Origin: an uncultured Oscillospiraceae bacterium
GTDB taxonomy: Bacteria; Bacillota; Clostridia; Oscillospirales; Oscillospiraceae
Direction of reading: 5' to 3'
DNA length: 10,764 bases
Assembly (NCBI GenBank): GCA_910577805.1
Contig: CAJTOE010000087.1
Coordinates: 1-10,764, forward strand
Both the position numbers and the translations under genes were made by a program. This document shows, piece by piece, positions 1 to 6,097 of this stretch (position 1 is the stretch's first letter; every line of letters begins with the position of its first letter). The notes beneath the pieces are model-generated. The model was not told the origin of the DNA and searched no databases. It saw nothing but the letters and a program-made list of their open reading frames with translations.

Positions 1-408
1 CTTCTGGCAGGCCTTTATTCCGATGATGTTGGCGGGGTTATGCAGAGGGGCCAGGGGGTTGCACTCCTCAATGGCTTCCATCACCGCCGCGTCGATTTTC
101 ACCGATTTGGCGAACTTCTCGCCGCCGTGGACAACCCGGTGGCCCACCGCGTCGATCTCCTCCATGGACGCGATCACGCCGTTCTGGGGGTCCACCAGGG
201 CGTTCAGCACCGCCTGGATGGCCTCGGAGTGGGTGGGCATGGCCACGTCCACCGCGTCGATGGTGTTCTTGCCCGGCGCCTTGTAGGTAAATTTCCCGTC
301 AATGCCGATGCGCTCGCATAAGCCTTTTGCCAGCACCTGCTGGCTGGCGGGGTCGAGCAGCTGGTATTTCAGGGAAGAACTGCCCGCATTGATGACTAAA
401 ATGTTCAT
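1..408 (-). CDS. ackA: Acetate kinase, N-terminal third (cut by left window edge)
   Basis: Acetate kinase interconverts acetate + ATP and acetyl phosphate + ADP in the cytoplasm; with phosphotransacetylase it yields ATP from acetyl-CoA in fermenters. The reverse strand gives 136 codons of a family usually near 400 residues. It begins with the signature MNILVINAGSSSLKYQL, and the family's substrate-binding residues fall at their usual numbers: N7, S10, S12, K14, R91 and H94 in GHRVVHGGEKF, and H123 in PLAPLHNPAN. The ATG at 408-406 is preceded by AAAGGAGAG (complement of 417-425), which fixes the start. It diverges from tmcAL and has its own promoter at 493-521. Nothing looks broken; the rest lies left of the window. 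Whether pta is a neighbour cannot be seen. The family assignment is very secure. Confidence 0.97.
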   Translation of the reverse strand, partial: MNILVINAGSSSLKYQLLDPASQQVLAKGLCERIGIDGKFTYKAPGKNTIDAVDVAMPTHSEAIQAVLNALVDPQNGVIASMEEIDAVGHRVVHGGEKFAKSVKIDAAVMEAIEECNPLAPLHNPANIIGIKACQK

Positions 409-465
409 GGGAATCGCTCTCCTTTCAAAATTGACAAATATTTAGACGGACTCCACAATTTTATG

Positions 466-494
466 TTGCCAGATGTCCGGCTGTCTGTTATGAT
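466..494 (+). promoter_or_regulatory. Predicted sigma-A promoter for tmcAL, extended -10
   Basis: A -35 box TTGCCA (466-471, 5/6 match to TTGACA) is separated by 17 bases from a -10 box TATGAT (489-494, 5/6 match to TATAAT). A TG one base upstream of the -10 (486-487) makes it an extended -10. Transcription should start near 501, giving a leader of about 83 bases before tmcAL. The -10 overlaps that of the opposing ackA promoter by two bases. Prediction from sequence only. Confidence 0.7.
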
Positions 495-521
495 TGTACC
501 GCAGTTGCTCCAAAAGGACAA
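493..521 (-). promoter_or_regulatory. Predicted sigma-A promoter for ackA
   Basis: Read on the reverse strand, a -35 box TTGTCC (complement of 516-521, 4/6) lies 17 bases from a -10 box TACAAT (complement of 493-498, 5/6). The start site should be near 486, giving a leader of about 78 bases before the ackA ATG. It shares positions 493-494 with the tmcAL -10 box, so RNA polymerase bound to one promoter should block the other. Confidence 0.68.
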
Positions 522-570
522 CCGCTTTTTTAAAAAAAGTGGGTCTGGTCCCAAAATTTTCTTACATTGA

Positions 571-578
571 GAAAGGAG
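571..578 (+). promoter_or_regulatory. Ribosome binding site that fixes the tmcAL start
   Basis: GAAAGGAG lies 5 bases before the ATG at 584. It supports that start over the in-frame ATG at 494, which lies on the last base of the predicted -10 box and so upstream of the expected transcript. Confidence 0.85.
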
Positions 579-583
579 CGCAT

Positions 584-1777
584 ATGGCAGTTGCAGGAAT
601 TATTGCAGAATATAACCCATTTCACACCGGACACCAGCGCCTGATCCGGCAGGTCCGCCAGCGTCTGGGGGAGGACACCCCCGTGGTGGCGGCCATGACC
701 GGGAACTGGGCGCAGCGGGGGGAGTGCGCCATTGCGGACAAGTGGCAGCGGGCCCGCTGGGCGGTGCAGGGAGGCGCGGACCTGGTGCTGGAGCTTCCCA
801 CGCCCTGGGCGCTGTCCTCCGCCGAGGGCTTTGCCCGGGGCGGCATGGAGGTGCTGGCGGGCACGGGAGTGGTAGACGCGCTGTGCTTTGGCAGCGAGTG
901 CGGGGAGAGCGCCCCCCTGCGCCGGGCCGCACAGTGCCTGGACAGCCCGGCCTTCGCCCAGCGGCTCCACGTACATCTGGACTCCCACAAGCCCTTTGCC
1001 GTGTGCCGCCAGCTTGCGGCGGCGGACCTGCTGGGGCTGGAGGGGGCGCGGGTGCTGGCCAGTCCCAACGACAATCTGGGGGTGGAGTACCTCCGGGCGG
1101 GCCAGGCCCTGGGCTGGACGGGAGAGGTGCTTGCCATCCCCCGGACCGGCGCGGGCCACGACGACCCCCGCCCCGCCCAGGGCTACGCCTCCGCGTCCAT
1201 CCTGCGGGAGTGGATGCGCACGGGCCAGGGCTGGAACGCCTCGTTTTTCCTCCCCACCCCCTGGCCGGAGGGCCTGTCCCCCGCCCACATGGGGCAGATC
1301 GAGCGGGCGGTGCTGTACCGGCTGCGGTCCATGGGGGCCAGGGATTTCGCCCGCCTGCCGGACAGCGGGGCCGGAGAGGGTCTGCCCGACCGGCTGGCCG
1401 CCGCCGCCCAGAGCGCCTGCTCCATGGAGGAGTTTTATTTCACCGCCAAAACCAAGCGGTACACCCACGCCCGCATCCGGCGGCTGGCGCTTTGGGCCTT
1501 CTTGAACCTGGAGGCCCAGGACCGGCTGGAGCATATACCCTATCTGCGGGTGCTGGCGCTGAACCGCCGGGGCCGGGAGATCCTGCGGCAGGTCAACAAG
1601 CGGGGTACCCTGCCGGTGCTGGCCAAGCCCGCCCACGCCCGGCGGCTGTCCCAGCCGGCCAAGGAGCTGATGGAGCTGGAGGCCCGGTGTACCGACCTGT
1701 ACGACCTGTGCTTCCCGGAGCTGAAAAAGGGCGGACGGGAGTGGACCCAAAGCCCGGTGTATCTGCCGGGGCGCTGA
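584..1777 (+). CDS. tmcAL: tRNA(Met) cytidine acetate ligase (TmcAL, YlbM family)
   Basis: TmcAL activates acetate with ATP to acetyl-AMP and transfers the acetyl group to C34 of elongator tRNA-Met, forming ac4C in the anticodon wobble position. The 397-residue protein (family about 400-415) opens with GIIAEYNPFHTGH, the nucleotidyltransferase HxGH motif (H14-T-G-H17). Other family landmarks follow: GNWAQRGECAIADKW and LVLELP in the N-terminal half, then LCFGSE, SPNDNLGVEYL and a SASILR segment resembling the family's conserved SxxxR. The basic C-terminal half should contact tRNA. The start is ATG 584, chosen from the ribosome site at 571-578; the frame stays open upstream to ATG 494, but those 30 codons overlap the promoter. 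It is divergent from ackA, so both flanking genes use acetate. A hairpin with a T-run lies downstream. Confidence is high on family and good on function. Confidence 0.93.
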   Translation: MAVAGIIAEYNPFHTGHQRLIRQVRQRLGEDTPVVAAMTGNWAQRGECAIADKWQRARWAVQGGADLVLELPTPWALSSAEGFARGGMEVLAGTGVVDALCFGSECGESAPLRRAAQCLDSPAFAQRLHVHLDSHKPFAVCRQLAAADLLGLEGARVLASPNDNLGVEYLRAGQALGWTGEVLAIPRTGAGHDDPRPAQGYASASILREWMRTGQGWNASFFLPTPWPEGLSPAHMGQIERAVLYRLRSMGARDFARLPDSGAGEGLPDRLAAAAQSACSMEEFYFTAKTKRYTHARIRRLALWAFLNLEAQDRLEHIPYLRVLALNRRGREILRQVNKRGTLPVLAKPAHARRLSQPAKELMELEARCTDLYDLCFPELKKGGREWTQSPVYLPGR

Positions 1778-1806
1778 AAATTTCCTGTAAAAATTCCGGT
1801 TTTCCT

Positions 1807-1835
1807 CTGGCATATTTTTTGTAAAGTGTTATAAT
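1807..1835 (+). promoter_or_regulatory. Predicted promoter of the mrp/mbh-like operon
   Basis: A perfect TATAAT (1830-1835) carries an upstream TG (1827-1828), an extended -10. A weak -35 box CTGGCA (1807-1812, 4/6) lies 17 bases upstream. The start site should be near 1842, about 80 bases before the first operon gene. The downstream end of the -10 forms part of the left arm of the hairpin at 1833-1860. Confidence 0.65.
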
Positions 1836-1863
1836 AAGCTCGCCGGAAACCGGCCTTATTTTT
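1833..1863 (+). terminator. Hairpin with T-run after tmcAL, probable intrinsic terminator
   Basis: The inverted repeat is AATAAG (1833-1838), a 3-base bulge CTC, GCCGG (1842-1846), loop AAA, CCGGC (1850-1854), CTTATT (1855-1860), with a run of five T at 1859-1863. This suits a rho-independent terminator for tmcAL, although the GC core is only 5 bp and the loop is three bases. A transcript from the promoter at 1807-1835 would begin at about the GCCGG core, so for that mRNA the element may instead be a 5'-end stem-loop. Confidence 0.5.
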
Positions 1864-1921
1864 ATGGCAACCAACAAAGCCGTGTCCCGCATCATAGCTT
1901 CCGGAAAGAAGGGTTTCATCC

Positions 1922-2389
1922 ATGTATCTGCTTTTTTTCGCGGTCTGGCTGATCTTTAACGGCCAAATCACCCTGGAGATCGTCCTGTTCGGCCTGGCGG
2001 TGGCGGCGGCGGTGTACGCCTTTGTGTGCCGCTTCATGGACTGGAGCTTCCGGAAGGACCTGACCGTCCTGCGGTGCGTCCCTCTGCTGGCGCAGTATCT
2101 GGGGGTGCTCCTGCGGGAGATCGTCAAGGCCAACGCCGCCACCCTCCGGCTGATTTTGGCTCCGGACCTGGAGCCGGACCCGGTGCTGGTCCGCTTCCAG
2201 GTGGACCTGCGCAGCCGGGCGGCGCTGGTGCTGCTGGCCAACTCCATCACCCTCACCCCCGGCACCATCACCGTGGAGCTGGAGGGCCGGGAGCTGGCGG
2301 TCCACTGTCTGGACCGATCCTTCTCTGAGGGGATGGCCGGCGGCGATTTTGTCAAGCTTCTGCATCGGATCGAGGAGGTGGCGCTGTGA
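1922..2389 (+). CDS. mrpE: MrpE/MnhE-type antiporter subunit E
   Basis: Small membrane subunit of Mrp Na+(K+)/H+ antiporters, equivalent to MbhA of membrane-bound hydrogenases; in known complexes it helps hold the membrane arm together rather than carrying the ion channel. The protein has 155 residues, close to the family's usual 158. WLIFNG (residues 9-14) begins a hydrophobic N-terminal segment spanning about 1-36. The family signature ANSITLTPGT is at 106-115, followed by a soluble C-terminal domain. The start is ATG 1922, with AAGAAGGG 8 bases upstream. It is the first gene of the operon; its stop overlaps the GTG start of mrpF by 4 bases, suggesting translational coupling. Confidence 0.93.
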   Translation: MYLLFFAVWLIFNGQITLEIVLFGLAVAAAVYAFVCRFMDWSFRKDLTVLRCVPLLAQYLGVLLREIVKANAATLRLILAPDLEPDPVLVRFQVDLRSRAALVLLANSITLTPGTITVELEGRELAVHCLDRSFSEGMAGGDFVKLLHRIEEVAL

Positions 2390-2694
2390 GCCTATTAGAC
2401 CAGGCCTATCAAATCCTGTTTATCGGCACTCTGACCGTGATGGCGGTTCTGCTGGTCCTGTGCCTTATCCGCGCGGTGCGCGGCCCCCGGGTGGCCGACC
2501 GGGTGGTCGCGGTGAACATGATGGGCACCATGACCATGGTCATGATCGCCATTCTGGCCCTGCTGCTGGACGAGGGCTATTTAGTGGATATCTGCATTAT
2601 TTACGCCATGATAAGCTTTCTGGCGGTGATCGTGCTGACCAAGGTGTATATCGGCATTTATCTGGAAAAGAAGGAGAGGGGCAAGAAGTCATGA
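2386..2694 (+). CDS. mrpF: MrpF/MnhF-type antiporter subunit F
   Basis: Small three-helix subunit of Mrp antiporters, equivalent to MbhB. The 102 residues begin at GTG 2386, preceded 5 bases upstream by AGGAGGTG (2373-2380), an almost perfect ribosome site. The family motif RGPRVADRVVAVN is at residues 32-44 between the first and second membrane helices; the Asp-Arg pair there is conserved. Helices lie at about 10-29, 41-58 and 63-86, and a basic tail ends the protein. It overlaps mrpE by 4 bases and mrpG by 4 bases (ATGA). No anomalies seen. Confidence 0.93.
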   Translation: MSLLDQAYQILFIGTLTVMAVLLVLCLIRAVRGPRVADRVVAVNMMGTMTMVMIAILALLLDEGYLVDICIIYAMISFLAVIVLTKVYIGIYLEKKERGKKS

Positions 2695-3014
2695 TCTGGG
2701 AATGGTTCCGCTTTATTTTGGGGACGCTGGTACTGCTGACGGGAGTTTCCATCTTCCTGCTGGAGGTCTTTGGCCTCTACAGGTTCCATTTCGTCCTGGA
2801 CCGGATGCACGCCGCCGCCATGGGGGACACTCTGGGCATCGGCGTGTCCCTGCTGGGGCTTATCATTTTTTCCGGCTTCAACTTCACCAGCCTGAAAATG
2901 CTGCTGGTGGTGGTTTTTCTGTGGTTCGCCTCTCCGGTGTCCTCCCACCTGATCGCCAAGCTTGAGGTGGTCACCGACGAGGACCTGGAACAGCACTGTG
3001 AGGTGAAGCGCTGA
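2691..3014 (+). CDS. mrpG: MrpG/MnhG-type antiporter subunit G
   Basis: Small three-helix subunit of Mrp antiporters, equivalent to MbhC. It has 107 residues from ATG 2691; AAGGAG at 2671-2676 is the likely ribosome site, rather far upstream, and the ATGA overlap with mrpF suggests coupled translation. The signature RFHFVLDRMHAAAMGDTLG lies at residues 31-49 (family form: RFPDxYxRxHAATKxxTLG), with helices on either side and a third at about 67-87. An earlier in-frame ATG at 2349 lies inside mrpE and is not used. The last base of its stop is the first base of the next start. Confidence 0.92.
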   Translation: MIWEWFRFILGTLVLLTGVSIFLLEVFGLYRFHFVLDRMHAAAMGDTLGIGVSLLGLIIFSGFNFTSLKMLLVVVFLWFASPVSSHLIAKLEVVTDEDLEQHCEVKR

Positions 3015-3268
3015 TGCAGACGTTTACGTATATCCTGATGATCTTTCTGGTGGTGTGCGCGGTGGCGGTCTCCCTGTCCAAAAAGCTGCTCAACTCCATC
3101 CTGATCTTCATGTCCTACAGCCTGGTGATGTCCATTATCTGGATGCTGCTGGAGTCCCCGGACCTGGCCATTACCGAGGCCGCTGTGGGGGCCGGCGTCA
3201 CCAGCATCCTGTTCTTTGTCACCCTGAAAAAAATCAAGGCCATCGGCGGGGAGGATGAGAAGAAGTGA
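3014..3268 (+). CDS. MbhD-like subunit (MrpA C-terminal module 1, NuoJ-like)
   Basis: A stand-alone 84-residue membrane protein matching the MbhD module, which in Bacillus-type MrpA is fused after the ND5-like domain and resembles part of NuoJ/ND6 of complex I. The diagnostic run is ESPDLAITEAAVGAGVTS (residues 47-64); Glu55 in ITEAAVGAG is strongly conserved. Three hydrophobic helices lie at about 4-20, 27-46 and 54-71, then a basic/acidic tail. The start is ATG 3014 with GTGAGGTGAAG just upstream; it overlaps mrpG by one base and the next gene by four. The module's place is as in Mbh clusters, right after the subunit G homologue. In those complexes it sits near the ion path linking the antiporter-like subunits. 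Confidence is good on family, lower on exact role. Confidence 0.87.
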   Translation: MQTFTYILMIFLVVCAVAVSLSKKLLNSILIFMSYSLVMSIIWMLLESPDLAITEAAVGAGVTSILFFVTLKKIKAIGGEDEKK

Positions 3269-4188
3269 AGCACGACCGTTTTGACCGCTGGCTCCACGGC
3301 GAGCGGGACAGCCTGCTCAACCGGGTGGAGCTGCGCCCCCAGACGGAGTACGAGCCGTCTGAGGAGGAGCTGCGCAAAATCCAGGCGGAGCATGAGTATT
3401 TACGGGAGAAAATTTTTCAGGTGGAGCAGAACTACAAGCTGCGCCTGTTCCAGCGTCTGTACCGGGTGGCGGCGCTGGTGTTCTGCGTGGTGTTCACCTC
3501 CATTATGCTGATCACCGTCTCCTGGCTCCCCAAGGCCGGGGACCCCTCCAACCCCGCCAACCCGGACAGCAATGAGGTCTCCGCCCGCTACATCGAGCGG
3601 GGGCTTCAGGAGACTGGCGCGGTCAATATCGTCACCGGTATGATCCTGGATTACCGGGCCTTCGACACCTTTGGGGAATCCAACGTGCTGTTTGTCGCCA
3701 CGATCACTGTGATGATCCTGCTGCGCAGCGCCCCAGGCCAGGAAGAGGAGGACAACCAGCTCCACCCCGGCCGGGAGGACGTGATTTTGATGAAGGTGGC
3801 GGGCCTGCTGGTGCCGGTCATCCTGATTTTCGGGGTGTACGTCATCCTGAACGGGCATCTGTCCCCCGGCGGCGGCTTCTCCGGCGGGACGATCATCGGC
3901 GCGGGGCTGATTCTGTACGTCAACGCCTTCGGCTTTGCGCGCATCCAGCGTTTTTTCACCGAGCGGACCTACAAGACCATCTGCTTCTGCGCGCTGACCT
4001 TCTACTGTCTGGCTAAAAGCTACTCTTTTTTCACCGGCGCAAACCACCTGGAGAGCGGCATCCCCCTGGGGACTCCCGGCGCCATCCTGAGCAGCGGCCT
4101 TATCCTGCCCCTGAACATCTGCGTGGGGCTGGTGGTGGCCTGCACCATGTACGCCTTTTACGCGCTGTTCCGAAAGGGGGGCTTCTGA
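3265..4188 (+). CDS. MbhE-MrpB fusion with a charged N-terminal extension
   Basis: 307 residues from GTG 3265, which overlaps the previous stop by 4 bases; GGGGAGG at 3248-3253 region is the ribosome site. Three parts can be seen. Residues 1-65 are soluble and highly charged, with a helical stretch rich in E, K, R and Q at about 31-60. Residues 66-155 form an MbhE-like module: helix 67-87, then VSARYIERGLQETGAVNIV (105-123) and LDYRAFDTFGE (128-138), then helix 139-153. This module is normally the end of MrpA. Residues about 172-307 are MrpB/MnhB: helix, GHLSPGGGFSGGTIIGAG (197-214), and further helices to the C-terminus. In Pyrococcus-type Mbh the E and F (MrpB-like) subunits are separate proteins, so this is a fusion. 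It should sit between the ND5-like subunits and the small subunits of the membrane arm. Confidence 0.88.
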   Translation: MKHDRFDRWLHGERDSLLNRVELRPQTEYEPSEEELRKIQAEHEYLREKIFQVEQNYKLRLFQRLYRVAALVFCVVFTSIMLITVSWLPKAGDPSNPANPDSNEVSARYIERGLQETGAVNIVTGMILDYRAFDTFGESNVLFVATITVMILLRSAPGQEEEDNQLHPGREDVILMKVAGLLVPVILIFGVYVILNGHLSPGGGFSGGTIIGAGLILYVNAFGFARIQRFFTERTYKTICFCALTFYCLAKSYSFFTGANHLESGIPLGTPGAILSSGLILPLNICVGLVVACTMYAFYALFRKGGF

Positions 4189-4571
4189 TGCTGGGCGGCA
4201 ATCTGCTTGCCAACTACGGCGAGACCATCGCAATGATTTTGTTCGGCATCGGCTTTTCCGACCTGCTGTTGCAGCGGAATCTGATTAAAAAAATCATTGG
4301 CCTGAACATCATGGACACGGCCATTTACCTGTTCCTGGCCCAGAAGGGCTATATCCTGGGCCGGGCGGCTCCCATTGTGGTAAACGGCGTGCAGGATGTG
4401 GACGCCTACATCAATCCGGTGCCCAGCGGACTGGTGCTGACGGGCATTGTCGTTTCCGTGTCCGTGACGGCGCTGATGCTGTCCCTGACCATCCGGCTGT
4501 ACCGGCGCTACCGCACCCTGGATCTGGACGAGATTTCCGCCCGGATCAAAAAGGAGTACCAGAAGAATTAA
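4188..4571 (+). CDS. mrpC: MrpC/MnhC-type (NuoK-like) antiporter subunit
   Basis: Homologue of NuoK/ND4L and MbhG, a three-helix subunit lining the chain of charged residues in the membrane arm. The protein has 127 residues, slightly longer than Bacillus MrpC because of a charged C-terminal tail. Helix 1 is at about 12-28 and helix 2 at 35-52 (KKIIGLNIMDTAIYLFL). After a loop comes NPVPSGLVLTGIVVSVSVTA (76-95), matching the family's DPLPQALVLTAIVI pattern, and then YRRYRTLD. ATG 4188 overlaps the upstream stop by one base. It is followed by the first of four ND5-like genes. Helix 2 carries Asp43 where many MrpC proteins have a neutral residue; I have not verified how common that is. Confidence 0.92.
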   Translation: MLGGNLLANYGETIAMILFGIGFSDLLLQRNLIKKIIGLNIMDTAIYLFLAQKGYILGRAAPIVVNGVQDVDAYINPVPSGLVLTGIVVSVSVTALMLSLTIRLYRRYRTLDLDEISARIKKEYQKN

Positions 4572-4587
4572 AGGAGGGCGGCTGCCC

Positions 4588-6084
4588 ATGATGGCCCTTG
4601 CACAAAACTTTCCCTTTTTCTCCATCGTTCTGGCCATGTTCGCCGGCATTATCAGCTCCGTCCTGCCCGGAAAGGCCGCAAAATGGCTCAACACCCTGGT
4701 CATTACGGCGGTGGGGGCCATGTCCGGCTGGCTGCTGGTCTTTCTCTGCCGGACCGGCGAGCCCTTCGTCTATTGGATGGGCCACTTCCCCGCCCCCTGG
4801 GGCAATGAGCTGCGGGCCGGCCTGCTGGAGGCCGGGATGGCTCTGGTGTTCGCCGTGATCATGCTCTTTTCCCTGGTGGGAGGCCGCCCCCGGCTGGAGC
4901 TGGAGGTTGCGCAGGAGAAGCAGAACCTGTACTACATCCTGACCAATCTGCTGCTCAGCTCCCTGCTGGTGATGGTCTACACCAACGACCTGTTCACCGC
5001 CTACGTCTTTGTGGAGATCAATACCATTGCCGCCTGCGGCCTTATCATGATCCGGGAGATCGGCCGGACCATTGAGGCGGCTGTGCGCTACATGATTATG
5101 TCCCTGCTTGGCTCCGGCCTGTTCTTGATTGGCATCTGCATTCTGTACGACCTGACCGGCCATCTGCTCATGTCCAACATCAAGCAGTCCCTGGCCCTTA
5201 TCGTAGCCGACGGCACCTACACCGCCCCCCTGCTCACCACCATCGGCCTGATGTCGGCGGGCCTTGCCATCAAAAGCGCCCTGTTCCCCTTCCACTCCTG
5301 GCTCCCCGACGCCTACGGCTACTCCACCGTTTCCTCCTCGGCCATGCTGTCCAGCCTGGTGTCCAAGGGGTATCTGTTTTTGCAGATCAAGATTTTTTAC
5401 CGGGTGATCGGCCTGGACGTGATCACCAACAGCCAGGTCATTCACATCCTGTTCCTGTTCGGCCTGATGGGCATGATTTTCGGCTCCCTGAGCGCCATCC
5501 GGGAGAACGACATCCGCCGGATGATCTCCTTCTCCAGCGTGGCCCAGATCGGCTACATCTATATGGGCTTCGGCCTGGGAACGGAGCTGGGCATGATTGC
5601 CAGCGTGTACCACATCATTTCCCACGCCGCCACCAAATCCCTGCTGTTCCTCTCCGCTGTGGGCATCACCGACGCCTCCGGAGGCAGCAAGCGCTTCCTG
5701 GACCTGACCGGGGCGGGCTACCGCAATAAAATTGCCGGAGTGGCCTTTTCGGTGGGCTGTCTGTCCATGGTGGGCATCCCCATGTTCGCCGGTTTCGTCA
5801 GCAAGCTCCTGTTCGCCCAGGCGGCGGTGGGACACACCTATAAAACCCTCCCCGCCCTGCTGGTGCTGGCGGTGAGTACGATTTTAAACGCCATCTATTT
5901 CATGAAAACAGTCATCCGCATTTACACGCCCCAGCGGGAAGAGGTCCAGTACGCCGTCCCGCCCCAGCACTTCGGCACCCGGAAGGTGACCCTGCTGGCC
6001 CTGGTGGTGCTCAACGTGGCAATGGGGATGCTGTCCCAGCCCATTGTGTCCTGGATTCAGGCGGGGCTGGCCATGTTCGGCTGA
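4588..6084 (+). CDS. ND5-like antiporter subunit 1 (MrpD/MbhH-like)
   Basis: A 498-residue multi-helix protein of the proton-conducting membrane transporter family (NuoL/M/N, MrpA/D, MbhH). Ion-path residues are present: E143 in helix 5 (FVEINTIAACG), K229 in helix 7 (GLAIKSALFPFHSWLP), K260 in helix 8 (SSLVSKGYLF), H342/H346/K350 (YHIISHAATKSLLF) and K406 in helix 12 (FAGFVSKLLF). The helix 7-8 loop reads DAYGYSTVSSSAMLSS, unlike the HPVAPAP loop of subunits 2 and 4, and suits the MrpD/MbhH branch that follows MrpC in known clusters. The start is ATG 4588; AAGGAGG at 4571-4577 overlaps the mrpC stop. A second ATG at 4591 is possible but less well spaced. It is likely the pump partner directly next to MrpC. 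Confidence 0.92.
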   Translation: MMALAQNFPFFSIVLAMFAGIISSVLPGKAAKWLNTLVITAVGAMSGWLLVFLCRTGEPFVYWMGHFPAPWGNELRAGLLEAGMALVFAVIMLFSLVGGRPRLELEVAQEKQNLYYILTNLLLSSLLVMVYTNDLFTAYVFVEINTIAACGLIMIREIGRTIEAAVRYMIMSLLGSGLFLIGICILYDLTGHLLMSNIKQSLALIVADGTYTAPLLTTIGLMSAGLAIKSALFPFHSWLPDAYGYSTVSSSAMLSSLVSKGYLFLQIKIFYRVIGLDVITNSQVIHILFLFGLMGMIFGSLSAIRENDIRRMISFSSVAQIGYIYMGFGLGTELGMIASVYHIISHAATKSLLFLSAVGITDASGGSKRFLDLTGAGYRNKIAGVAFSVGCLSMVGIPMFAGFVSKLLFAQAAVGHTYKTLPALLVLAVSTILNAIYFMKTVIRIYTPQREEVQYAVPPQHFGTRKVTLLALVVLNVAMGMLSQPIVSWIQAGLAMFG

Positions 6085-6092
6085 GAGGGGGA
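6085..6092 (+). promoter_or_regulatory. Ribosome binding site that fixes the start of subunit 2
   Basis: GAGGGGGA lies 5 bases before ATG 6098. It supports this start over the in-frame ATG at 6044, which would overlap the preceding gene by 41 bases and add 18 residues unlike the family's usual hydrophobic N-terminus. Confidence 0.7.
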
Positions 6093-6097
6093 TCACA

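Noticed and set aside
431..459. A perfect TTGACA (431-436) followed 17 bases later by CACAAT, a possible second + strand promoter.
   Set aside because: The -10 match is only 4/6 and the box pair at 466-494 is stronger on balance; it may be chance in an AT-rich gap.
540..553. Small inverted repeat TGGG-N6-CCCA in the tmcAL leader.
   Set aside because: The four-base-pair stem is too short to call a terminator or riboswitch, and no conserved aptamer pattern was recognised.
494..583. An in-frame upstream ATG at 494 that would extend TmcAL by 30 residues.
   Set aside because: It lies on the predicted -10 box, has no ribosome site, and the family motif GIIAEYNPFHTGH normally begins within a few residues of the start; ATG 584 has GAAAGGAG at the right spacing.
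530..1813. A reverse-strand frame of 427 codons opposite tmcAL, and a similar one at 4546-5835.
   Set aside because: Same low-complexity Gly/Pro/Gln/His composition as other antisense frames; no ribosome site or recognisable family.
1864..1959. A 31-codon frame starting at ATG 1864 and overlapping the mrpE start, a possible leader peptide.
   Set aside because: It has no ribosome site and starts directly in the T-run of the hairpin; no run of regulatory codons is seen.
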